Source of the DNA: Spirochaetales bacterium
GTDB lineage: Bacteria > Spirochaetota > Spirochaetia > JABMQR01
Direction: 5' to 3'
NCBI GenBank assembly: GCA_018399255.1
Contig: JAGYPA010000004.1
Span: forward strand, 51,456 to 115,455
DNA: 64,000 nucleotides
Shown: positions 36,211 through 44,514 of the stretch, piece after piece
Position numbering within the stretch: the first letter of the stretch is position 1
Layout of the letters: every line of letters begins with the position of its first letter
The notes under the pieces: generated by a model
Told to the model about the DNA's origin: nothing
The model's input: the letters and a program-made list of their open reading frames with translations, nothing else
Database searches by the model: none
Made by a program: the position numbers and the translations under genes

Positions 36211-37819
36211 ATGAGTATGAAAAGCCATTTTAAGGGAAGAAGTCTGGCCGTCATTAATGATTTATCCATTGCTGAACGGAAATATCTTTTCAACCCAAGA
36301 CGCGTGAGCTGAAGCAGGCTCTGGCGGCGGGAGATTCGGCTGCGGCCGATGGTTTCGAATAACGGAGCCTGGAACGGGAATCTATGAGGTGTTTCTCGAG
36401 GACAGCACCCGGACAAAAGAATCGTTCAAGAATGCCGCTAAATTTCACAACAGCAAAGTCTCCGCCCTCAATGCAGACAGCTCTTCCCCTTCAACAAGGG
36501 GAAAGCTATGCCGATACCTTCAATACCCTCACCGGATATGAAAACAGCATCTTTGTCATCAGAAGTAAGCTGGAGGGTGTCTGCCGATGGCTGCAGGCGG
36601 CCTCTGCAGAGTATGCGGAAAGAAACAGCCTGCCCTTTACCCCTTCTTTCATCAATGCCGGGGACGGCAAGCATGAGCATCCAACCCAGGAACTGCTCGA
36701 CGAGTTCACTTTTCTTGAAGATAACGAATGGAAGACCGATTCCAATTCACCTGGCGCTGGTAGGAGATCTGTTCCATGGAAGAACCGTTCACTCCAAGTG
36801 GATGGGCTTACCCTCTTCCGATTCCGTTGCCGTTGATTTGATAGCTCCCGAAGGCTTTCCCTGCCCGATTACTATGTCAGCCGGATGAGAGCCAACGGAT
36901 TTACCGTGAGGATATTTTCTTCCATAGCCGAATATCTCGAAGAGCAGAATGTGGCCGATAAATGGTATTTTACCCGTCCGCAGCTCGAAAGAATGGGAGA
37001 AAGGGTTCTCAGAAAGCAGGATGAGCTGCGGGAAAGCCATTACCTTTCCGCGGGAAGGATTGGAAAAATCCAAGCCGGGCACCCATTTCTATCATCCGCT
37101 GCCCCACCAACAAGCATCATCCGGTTATTCCGGCGTTTCTGGACAATACTCCGCTGAATGGCTGGGAGCGGCAGTCTGCGAACGGTATGCTGGTCCGGAT
37201 AGTGCTCCTCGGTATGTTCAGCGGGCATCTGGGAGACGATTTTATTGATGCTCCTGAGTGTGCCGGAGAAGAACCTGACACCTGGTTTGTTGAGTCTGTT
37301 CAACCGGAAGCAGCAAGGAAAAATGCAGGAAAGGCTGATAATTACTATTCAGAGGGCGTTCGCCCTATAGAAGACGGCATAGTAATCGACCATATCTGTC
37401 GCGGCGAAGCATCCGAAGAAATCAGAAAACATATGCATTTGATAGTTTCTCTTCTGGGGCTGCACGGCAAGGGAGGAGAATGGGTTTCAACGTCAAAGAA
37501 GAACAATGACTTGCTTAAAGGCATTATTTTCCGACCTGAATTTTCCGGCATGGATAAAAGTGCCATCAAACGGCTTGCAGCGGCTGCTCCCGGGAGTACC
37601 CTGAACATAATCCGCAGCGGCACGGTGGCAGAAAAATACCGTCTGCATCTGCCGCCGAAGATCTACAATTTACCCCGGCTGGCATGTTTGAATGAAGCCT
37701 GCATTTCATATCCCACCCATTGTGAAGGGGCTCCGGCCCGTTTTCGGAAAATACTGAAAGGATTGCTGGAGTGTGAATACTGCGGTCGTCATCATACCTT
37801 CAAGGAAATCTGGAAATAG
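36211..37819 (+). pseudogene. pyrBI: Aspartate carbamoyltransferase catalytic-regulatory fusion, frameshifted
   Basis: First pyrimidine-specific reaction: carbamoyl phosphate + aspartate. PyrB blocks run in order but in several frames: HFKGRSLAVINDLSIAERKY, EVFLEDSTRTKESFKNAAKF (carbamoyl-phosphate site), GDGKHEHPTQELLDEFTFLE, LVGDLFHGRTVHS and ADKWYFTRPQLERMG. The PyrI half is intact in one frame from about 37187: IEDGIVIDHICRGEASEEI and a zinc domain with cysteines in ACLNEAC and CEYCGRHH. A single-chain PyrB-PyrI is known from Thermotoga and Treponema. At least five small indels break the catalytic half. ATG 36211 has GGGAGA upstream; the frame is also open back to 36028. Confidence 0.85.
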
Positions 37820-37830
37820 GGGAGATGCAT

Positions 37831-38565
37831 ATGGGGAAAGAAAATGTCAATGATAACAAGATCAAGATTGCTGAAATTCAGCAGAATTATGGGACCTTGC
37901 TGGCCCAGGCTGCCTTTGAACTGCGTGCCATAAGACTTCAGCCCGATAAACCCTTTACCTGGGCATCAGGCTATCGCATGCCCATTTATAACGATAATCG
38001 TCAGTTCCTCAGGAGCCCGGAAATGCGGGGGGCCATAGCAGAAGCTTTCATGAAGCTTACCGAGGTCCTGAATCTTGAACCTGACCGCATAGCCGGAACG
38101 GCGACTGCAGGAATTCCCCATGCAGCGACTCTGGCAGACAGAATGCGCTTGCCGATGCTCTATGTGCGCAGTCAGAAAAAGGGGCATGGGCTGCAGAATG
38201 CCATAGAGGGAGTAGAACCGGAAACTCGACTGGACGGTGAACAGATACTGCTGATTGAGGACTTGATTTCAACTGGCGGCAGTTCCATAAGCGCGGTAAA
38301 GGCGCTTCAGGGGATCGGGGCCGAGGTCGACTACTGCTTTTCAATTTTCACCTACGGTTTGCCGACTGCCGCAGATGCTTTTCGGACCATTAATCCTACC
38401 TGTCAGTACATCAGCATCCTGACCTATGACACGATGCTGGAAACAGCAGCTGCAGAAGGGTATATCGGCTTGTCGGAAATGCAGGAGCTGCAGGCATGGA
38501 GAAATTCTCCCATGATCTGGGGAGAGGAGAGAGGGTTTCCACGAGTAAAGGAGCAGAAATCATGA
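37831..38565 (+). CDS. pyrE: Orotate phosphoribosyltransferase
   Basis: Converts orotate + PRPP to OMP; 244 residues. The PRPP-binding loop is ILLIEDLISTGGSSISAVKA. Other family features are PFTWASGYRMPIYNDNR at the N-terminus, GTATAGIPHAATLADRM and LYVRSQKKGHG with the catalytic Lys. ATG 37831 is chosen because GGGGAG lies 6 bases upstream; an ATG two codons earlier overlaps the site. It overlaps pyrF by 4 bases (ATGA). Confidence 0.95.
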   Translation: MGKENVNDNKIKIAEIQQNYGTLLAQAAFELRAIRLQPDKPFTWASGYRMPIYNDNRQFLRSPEMRGAIAEAFMKLTEVLNLEPDRIAGTATAGIPHAATLADRMRLPMLYVRSQKKGHGLQNAIEGVEPETRLDGEQILLIEDLISTGGSSISAVKALQGIGAEVDYCFSIFTYGLPTAADAFRTINPTCQYISILTYDTMLETAAAEGYIGLSEMQELQAWRNSPMIWGEERGFPRVKEQKS

Positions 38566-39440
38566 ATATAAAGTATATCAGCCAACTGCGGCAGAGCGCC
38601 GAACGTACCGGCAGTATTGTCTGCATGGGGCTGGATCCAATTGCCGACTATCTTCCCGTCAGGACAGGGTCGGTACGAAATGATCTGGTAGATTTTTTTG
38701 CGGCGGTATTTGACCAGATGCTGGCAAGGAAGGTTTTCCCGGGAGCTTTCAAGCCGAATATTGGATATTACCATGTGCTGGATCGACCGAGGAACGGTGA
38801 TTTTTCCGGCAGCCTGGCCCTGTCCGATATTCTCCGGATGACAACGGATCTGTTCCCCGATATCCCGGTGATTCTCGATGCCAAAAGAGGTGATATTGCC
38901 TTATCCAGCAGTAATTATGCCCGGGAGGCTTTTACCTGCTGGGGAGCTGATGCCGTTACCCTATCACCCTACATGGGCAGCGATTCCGTGGTACCTTTCC
39001 TCGCTCATGGTAAGGGGGTCTATATCCTCAACAGGACCTCTAATCCTGGAGCTGCCGACTTTCAGGATCTGGCAGTTTCGGGTGAGCCGTTCTACATACG
39101 GGTAGCCCGGCAGATTGCGGCATGGGCTGAGGAATATCCCGGTACCGGAGCCGTGGTAGGGGCTACCAGTCCGGATGAGCTTTCAGCCATAGCAGAGGTT
39201 TATGCTGGTACGGAGGTTCCCCTGCTTATTCCTGGAGTCGGATCTCAGGGCGGCAGCGGCAGAGAAACGGTACAGCGACTGAAGAAAGCCGGCTATGATC
39301 CGGTGCTTGCCAGAATAAACAGTTCAAGCGGTATAACCCATCCCTGGAAAAATAGTCCCCCCCCGCCTGATTCCCCCTGGGCTGCTGCCGTGGTGAGCAA
39401 CCTTGAAGCGCTGAATCAGGAAACAGGGAGCCAGCTTTGA
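38562..39440 (+). CDS. pyrF: Orotidine-5'-phosphate decarboxylase (type 2)
   Basis: Last step to UMP; 292 residues, the longer type 2 form. VCMGLDPIADYLPV starts the barrel, VILDAKRGDIALSSSNYA contains the catalytic DxKxxD, and VGATSPDEL and LIPGVGSQGGSG form the phosphate-binding end. It is translationally coupled to pyrE (ATGA) and to pyrD-K (TTGA overlap at 39437). Confidence 0.95.
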   Translation: MNIKYISQLRQSAERTGSIVCMGLDPIADYLPVRTGSVRNDLVDFFAAVFDQMLARKVFPGAFKPNIGYYHVLDRPRNGDFSGSLALSDILRMTTDLFPDIPVILDAKRGDIALSSSNYAREAFTCWGADAVTLSPYMGSDSVVPFLAHGKGVYILNRTSNPGAADFQDLAVSGEPFYIRVARQIAAWAEEYPGTGAVVGATSPDELSAIAEVYAGTEVPLLIPGVGSQGGSGRETVQRLKKAGYDPVLARINSSSGITHPWKNSPPPPDSPWAAAVVSNLEALNQETGSQL

Positions 39441-41203
39441 ATCCATTACCCTCAGAATTACACCGAAGTAGTAAAGATTATAAAGAATCAACATTGAGGC
39501 GCCTGACTGAAGGGCGAAAGAGCGGAAGTCTGCTGTTGGCTACCGTTTCCGGGGTCGGCTCGACAAAACCCGCCATGGTTAAGTATTTTGACCGCAAGGT
39601 TCAGGCAGTCGGGCTGGTGACAACAAAAAGCTATCAGGTTATTCGGAATCCGGGGAATCGGGAGCCGATCATCACAGAACCCGAACCCGGATGCTTCGGT
39701 AATTCTGTCGGTCTGAGAAATCCGGGTCTTGAGCAAGCGGTTACCGAGATGGCGGGAATACGCAGTGAAGTTTTCGGCGGAATTCTCACCATTTCCGTTT
39801 CAGCATCATCTGTCGATGATTTTATAACGCTCATTCAGGCTCTCGATCCCTATGCCGATATTATAGAATTAAATTTCTCCTGTCCGCATGCGGCTCCCGG
39901 CTACGGGGCGAGCATCGGCTGTGATCCAGATCTCTCAGCAAAATATATGAGGGCGATCCGGGATGCGGTCGGATATTCTGGCAGAGCTCTGCTCTTCCCG
40001 AAACTTACCCCGAATACGAGAGATATCGGTGAGGTGGCACGCAGGGTTGCACAGGCTGGTGCCGACGGAATATCAGCAATTAATACAGTTGGCCCGGAAC
40101 GTTATCTGGAGCCTCATTCAGGATCCCCGATACTGAACAACGCTCTTGGAGGAAAAGGCGGCAAGAGCGGAAAATGGATGTTTGAGACCGCCGCAGCCTG
40201 TATAGGGCAGATTCGAAGGGCAGTGGGATCAGAAATGCCGATCATCGGAATGGGCGGTGTCTCGACCGGAAGGGAAGCCGCTGTACTACGTCAGGCTGGG
40301 GCCGATGCAGTGGGCATCGGCAGTGCCCTGGGCAAAGTCCGCCAGCAGGACTGGCCGGCATATCTGGCAGCGGTTAAAGAGGACGCTGAGGCGGTTATTA
40401 ATGGTTTTACACCAAAGAATCTGGCAGCTGAATACCTCAGAAGAGAATCCGCTATGCAATACCAGCCGTACCGCATCGCAGAAAGGACCAGCCCGGCAGA
40501 AGGTATCGGTCTGATCCGACTAGACGGCAAGTTGGGCTGCCGTCCCGGAGAGTATGTCTTTATCTGGCTTCCTGGAGTAGGAGAGAAGCCTTTTTCAGCA
40601 GCAAAAACAGATCCTTTGACATTTCTCATCAAAGAACGGGGTCCATTCTCCAAAGCGCTGCTGCAGTCAAAGCCCGGGGAAACAGTCTACGTGCGGGGGG
40701 TCTATGGGGCTGAAGTTGATCTGCCCGGGAAAGCGCGGGCTGTCATAGCCGCAGGAGGAACCGGCATCGCGGTGCTTCCTGAACTGGCTGAGAAGCTGAG
40801 TCAGGCTGGTATTCCGATGAATATCTATTACGGAACATCTTCCGACGGAGCCGCAGAAATTCCTTTCAAAAAGGAGCTGGAAAGATACGGCCCCTTCACG
40901 GCAGCCGCTGACGAAGGGATTTCCGGGCGGATTCTCGATATTTTTGCAGAAAAGGAGTCCGATCTGTCAGATGCCGCAATATTCATCGTAGGGCCGGAAC
41001 GTTTTATGTTCAGGGCTGCTGAAATGGCAGATCGCTGCGGAGCGGATACCGATGCGATCATGCTTTCAATGGAACGGCCGTCAATGTGCGGGGTAGGAAT
41101 GTGCGGGGAATGCGCCTGCGGAGATCATCTCACCTGCCAGTACGGCACCTTCGTTTCCTATGCTTTTCTGCTGGAACATGATCCGGAGCTCCTGAGATGG
41201 TAG
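39437..41203 (+). CDS. Dihydroorotate dehydrogenase fused to PyrK-type electron-transfer subunit
   Basis: Single protein of 588 residues joining what are usually two subunits. Residues 1-325 are a DHODH barrel: SLLLATVSGVGSTKPAMVK, ELNFSCPHAAPGYGASIGCD, FPKLTPNTRDIGEVARRVAQ and IGMGGVSTGREAAVLRQAGA. Residues 335-588 are PyrK-like: an FAD/ferredoxin-reductase fold (RPGEYVFIWLPGVGEKPFS, GGTGIAVLPELAEKL) and C-terminal [2Fe-2S] cysteines in CGVGMCGECACGDHLTC. This equals the class 1B enzyme that passes electrons from dihydroorotate to NAD. The fusion is unusual and would fix a 1:1 ratio. It starts at TTG in the pyrF stop and overlaps pyrC by 7 bases. Confidence 0.88.
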   Translation: MNPLPSELHRSSKDYKESTLRRLTEGRKSGSLLLATVSGVGSTKPAMVKYFDRKVQAVGLVTTKSYQVIRNPGNREPIITEPEPGCFGNSVGLRNPGLEQAVTEMAGIRSEVFGGILTISVSASSVDDFITLIQALDPYADIIELNFSCPHAAPGYGASIGCDPDLSAKYMRAIRDAVGYSGRALLFPKLTPNTRDIGEVARRVAQAGADGISAINTVGPERYLEPHSGSPILNNALGGKGGKSGKWMFETAAACIGQIRRAVGSEMPIIGMGGVSTGREAAVLRQAGADAVGIGSALGKVRQQDWPAYLAAVKEDAEAVINGFTPKNLAAEYLRRESAMQYQPYRIAERTSPAEGIGLIRLDGKLGCRPGEYVFIWLPGVGEKPFSAAKTDPLTFLIKERGPFSKALLQSKPGETVYVRGVYGAEVDLPGKARAVIAAGGTGIAVLPELAEKLSQAGIPMNIYYGTSSDGAAEIPFKKELERYGPFTAAADEGISGRILDIFAEKESDLSDAAIFIVGPERFMFRAAEMADRCGADTDAIMLSMERPSMCGVGMCGECACGDHLTCQYGTFVSYAFLLEHDPELLRW

Positions 41204-42292
41204 ATCCGCATGTACATCTCCGGGATTGGAACCTTCATGAGAAAGACACTCTTTATCACGGTTTGAAAACGGCTGCCGCAGCGGGTTTTTCTCATGTTTT
41301 CGATATGCCCAATACCGATCCGCCTCTTACTTCCGCCGCTGCCGTACAGCGGCGGCTGGCCGAAAGGTGAAGCAGTCTCTCGATGCATAGCGGAGGAAAC
41401 CGGATCGATTATCACCTGCCATCTGTACGGCGGGCTTACTGCCGATGAAAGGCAGGTGGGAGAAATGGTCAGAATCTACCGCGATTGGAGTCCCGCAGTG
41501 GCAGGGTTCAAGATTTTTGCCGGCCATTCTACTGGGAATATGGGGATTATCGATCCGCGTGAGAGGCTGAAAATATTTCAGCAGCTGGCCGGAGAAGATT
41601 ACTGCGGAGTTGCAGCCGTTCACTGCGAAAAAGAAGAACTGCTTCGTCCTGACCTGTATGATCCCCGGGATGTTCGTACCCACAGTGCCGCCCGTCCGCC
41701 TGAAGCCGAAACTGTATCGGTGGCCGAACAGCTGCAGCTGGCCGCTGAAGCCGGATTCTCAGGAACTTTACATATTTGTCATGTAAGCATGCCGCTGAGT
41801 CTTGAGCTGATAGAAGCCGCACGGGGGAAAGTACCTTTTCGCATAACCTGCGGCATTACACCGCATCATGCTCTTCTCGATACCTCTCTTGCAGAGCTCC
41901 ACGATAATCTGCTTAAAGTTAATCCTCCTCTGAGAGATCCTCAGGACCGCAAGAAAATGTTTGCTGCCCTGCTTGGGGGACGGATCGACTGGATAGAATC
42001 TGATCATGCGCCGCATACCTTACAGCAAAAGCGGGAGGGAGCCTCAGGCATACCGGGATTTGCCGGATACCTGCTGCTGGTACGGGAACTCGAAAGGCAT
42101 GGGGCAGATACTCAATTGCTGGCAGACCTGATGGTACGGAGAGCGGCAGAGGTATTTTCCCTTGCCCTTGATCCGGCGGAGACAGACTGTAATAGAGGGG
42201 GATTTACTGAGTGCTTTGCAGCAGCAGCTGTGGAATACGAGACAGACCCCTATCTGGAAATTATTCCGCAGCTGCTGCGGCAGCAGTTCTGA
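41197..42292 (+). pseudogene. pyrC: Dihydroorotase, frameshifted near the N-terminus
   Basis: Cyclises carbamoyl-aspartate to dihydroorotate. From ATG 41197 the frame reads MVDPHVHLRDWN (zinc-site HxH), FSHVFDMPNTDPPLTSAAAV and RRLAER, then a stop at 41369. The rest of the enzyme is in a second frame to 42292: LYGGLTADERQVGEMV, VAGFKIFAGHSTGNMGI, GTLHICHVSM, FRITCGITPHHALLD and WIESDHAPHTLQQK, including the later zinc and catalytic residues. Homology is lost only over about 41365-41395, so one or two close indels account for it. Confidence 0.85.
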
Positions 42293-42647
42293 TGCGATCG
42301 ACCTGCAGAGCTTCAGGCTTTCAGAAGAAAAAATTCCCTCCAACCATATCCTATCAGCTTTATTCGCTAGCTAGTGAATAATGACTAATTGTCATAACGC
42401 GGTAAATTTGAAATTATACTTCCATAAACTGCTGAAGGATTATCAGCAGGGCCGTCAGGTATGTCGTTTAAATGGAAACTTGACGCTGCTCACTTAGACT
42501 GAGTTACCTGAATGCAGTTTTTCTGACCAGTTTCGATTTTTTCATCATTGTTTGACACCTGTATCAGCCGGATGTACAATGTCTGATAGGTATGAACCTG
42601 TTTCTTTATACTTAACAGATATAGATTGGTTGATTGGGAGAGTGCGT
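42293..42647 (+). other. Intergenic region pyrC / VOR operon
   Basis: 355 bases without a gene. It holds a near-perfect 20-base palindrome TATTCGCTAGCTAGTGAATA (42361-42380), a 7-bp hairpin CTGCTGA/TCAGCAG (42429-42435, 42443-42449) and the strong promoter at 42552. The hairpins may end the pyr operon, but neither has a T-run. Confidence 0.55.
42552..42580 (+). promoter_or_regulatory. Strong sigma70 promoter of the VOR-buk-ptb operon
   Basis: Consensus TTGACA (42552-42557), a 17-base spacer and TACAAT (42575-42580), 67 bases before the first gene. One of the best promoter matches in the window. Confidence 0.75.
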
Positions 42648-43187
42648 ATGAAACTTAAGGTCACGGAGATCCCTCAAAATCTCAAGAAGATGGTACCGCC
42701 GGGATTTCGACTCGAACAGCGGGGAGCACATGAATTCCTCGTTATTGAATCGATATATTGTCCGCACGGACATAATTTGCTGGTGGAAAGCGTGAGAATC
42801 CATGGAAAGCCTTCGGTCATGCTGAAGGCAAGGATTGGAAATGATGAGGGAGTGATCTTTGTTGATGCCTTCTGGGGCAGTCATGCGAAACTCTTCAGTT
42901 TTGTCCCGACGGACTTTACAGCGGATGCAATAGTCGAGGCCAGCTGCCCCGTCTGCGGCGCTTCCCTGATGGAACGTCGCCCCTGCGATGAAGAAGACTG
43001 CGATTCCCTGGACGGCATAGTTCTCTTTTTACCTGGAAATGCCAATAAAGTGCACGTTTGTGCGCGGATCGGCTGCCCGGGACATCATATCGAGATCATA
43101 GATGTACCGCATGAGTATGTCGAGATGATCAGCGATATCAACTATTTCGGTGAAAGTGCCGATGAGATGTTTGGAGACTTGCTATGA
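42648..43187 (+). CDS. Cys/His-rich protein heading the 2-oxoacid oxidoreductase operon
   Basis: Unrecognised protein of 179 residues with several metal-site-like clusters: YCPHGHN near residue 45, CPVCG near 115, RRPCDEEDCDSLDG, and CARIGCPGHHIEI near 155. No signal peptide or membrane segment. ATG 42648 follows GGGAG by 7 bases. Its stop overlaps the ferredoxin start (ATGA), so it is made with the oxidoreductase. A zinc or Fe-S protein serving assembly or electron transfer for the complex is inferred from position only. Confidence 0.7.
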   Translation: MKLKVTEIPQNLKKMVPPGFRLEQRGAHEFLVIESIYCPHGHNLLVESVRIHGKPSVMLKARIGNDEGVIFVDAFWGSHAKLFSFVPTDFTADAIVEASCPVCGASLMERRPCDEEDCDSLDGIVLFLPGNANKVHVCARIGCPGHHIEIIDVPHEYVEMISDINYFGESADEMFGDLL

Positions 43188-43438
43188 ATTATGTAAAAAT
43201 AGCTGCTGACCAGTGCAAAGGCTGTCGGGTCTGCATCAGTACCTGCCCCCGCCACTGTCTGGTTGTCGGATCCCAGTTCAATTCCCTTGGTTATCAGAAT
43301 ACTGTCTTTGTCGGTGAGGATCGCTGTACTGCCTGCGGTCTCTGTTTCTACGTTTGTCCCGAACCCGGTGCCATTACCGTCTTCAGGGACGAGTCTCCTG
43401 AAAAAGAATCGGGGACAAAGGGGGAGTCTGAATCATGA
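43184..43438 (+). CDS. 4Fe-4S ferredoxin subunit of 2-oxoacid oxidoreductase
   Basis: Small subunit of 84 residues with two [4Fe-4S] motifs, CKGCRVCISTCPRHC and CTACGLCFYVCPEPG, matching the delta (KorD/VorD) subunit that carries electrons from the TPP enzyme to free ferredoxin. Overlaps of 4 bases with the genes on both sides show tight translational coupling. Confidence 0.9.
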   Translation: MNYVKIAADQCKGCRVCISTCPRHCLVVGSQFNSLGYQNTVFVGEDRCTACGLCFYVCPEPGAITVFRDESPEKESGTKGESES

Positions 43439-44514
43439 GCAGAGTATTAATGAAAGGTAATGAAGCCGTGGTTCATGGAGCCCTGACCGGTGGTGCTACC
43501 CACTTTTTCGGCTATCCCATAACTCCCGCAAGCGAAATAGCGCAGGCGGGAGCCCGGTATTTTACTTTGTCAGGCCGGACATTTCTTCAGGCTGAATCTG
43601 AAGTTGCCGCCATAAATATGATCTATGGCGCTTCGGGTGCCGGAGCGAGGACCATGACGGCAACGTCGGGACCGGGGCTCTCTCTCATGGCTGAGGGACT
43701 CTCCTACCTTGCGGGAGCTGAGCTGCCGGCTGTTGTGGTCGATGTGCAGCGGGCAGGTCCCGGATTGGGTAATATATGGCCGGAGCAGAGCGATTACAAT
43801 GCTGTAGTTAAAGGCGGCGGTCACGGTAATTACAAGAACATTGTTGTTGCCCCCAATTCCGCCCAGGAAATGTGTGATATGACACGGGAGGCATTCGCCT
43901 TGGCCGATTCCTACCGTATGACAGTTATTATTCTCAGTGATGCCTACATAGGGCAGATGATGGAACCGGTAGATATTCCGGAAACGGTATCCCACGGGGT
44001 TAGAAAGTCCTGGGCTCTCTATGGCGATGCGGAAAGCCGGGGAAACCTCATCTCATCAATCCTGATGAATCCGCAGCTTCAGAGCGGTCATAACGAGATG
44101 CTGCAGCAGAAGTACCGGGATATAGAAAGTACCGTTACCGATTATGAAACTTATGAGACAGAGGATGCCGACCTGGTGCTGACAGCCTTCGGCATCAGTT
44201 CCCGAATCAGCCTTACGGTTGTCAAGGAACTGCGAAAGCAGGGGTACCGGGTCGGGCTGCTCCGGCCGAAAACCCTTTTCCCATTTCCGTCAATTGCGGT
44301 AAGAGAGCTGGCGGAAGCTGGAAAAGCGTTTGCCGTTTTCGAACTTAACTACGGGATGATGGCAGATGATGTTGCCCTTGCCGTGAACGGCATATCGCCG
44401 GTTCTCCGCTATAACTGGCTCGGCGGGATTGTCCCGACGGTGAAGGAAGTTGCCGGAAAGGTTGTTGAGGATCTTGGAAGAATAGCAGCATCCAAGAGAG
44501 GAGGCGCTGTATGA
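43435..44514 (+). CDS. 2-oxoacid:ferredoxin oxidoreductase, alpha subunit
   Basis: Subunit of 359 residues of the OFOR family: MKGNEAVVHGALTGGATHFF and YPITPASEIAQAGARY at the N-terminus, AINMIYGASGAGARTMTATSG, QRAGPGLGNIWPEQSDY and LRPKTLFPFPSIAVREL near the end. This layout fits VorB/KorA, where the subunit is separate from beta. The substrate is inferred as branched-chain 2-oxoacids because buk and ptb follow; a 2-oxoglutarate enzyme is the main alternative. Confidence 0.88.
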   Translation: MSRVLMKGNEAVVHGALTGGATHFFGYPITPASEIAQAGARYFTLSGRTFLQAESEVAAINMIYGASGAGARTMTATSGPGLSLMAEGLSYLAGAELPAVVVDVQRAGPGLGNIWPEQSDYNAVVKGGGHGNYKNIVVAPNSAQEMCDMTREAFALADSYRMTVIILSDAYIGQMMEPVDIPETVSHGVRKSWALYGDAESRGNLISSILMNPQLQSGHNEMLQQKYRDIESTVTDYETYETEDADLVLTAFGISSRISLTVVKELRKQGYRVGLLRPKTLFPFPSIAVRELAEAGKAFAVFELNYGMMADDVALAVNGISPVLRYNWLGGIVPTVKEVAGKVVEDLGRIAASKRGGAV

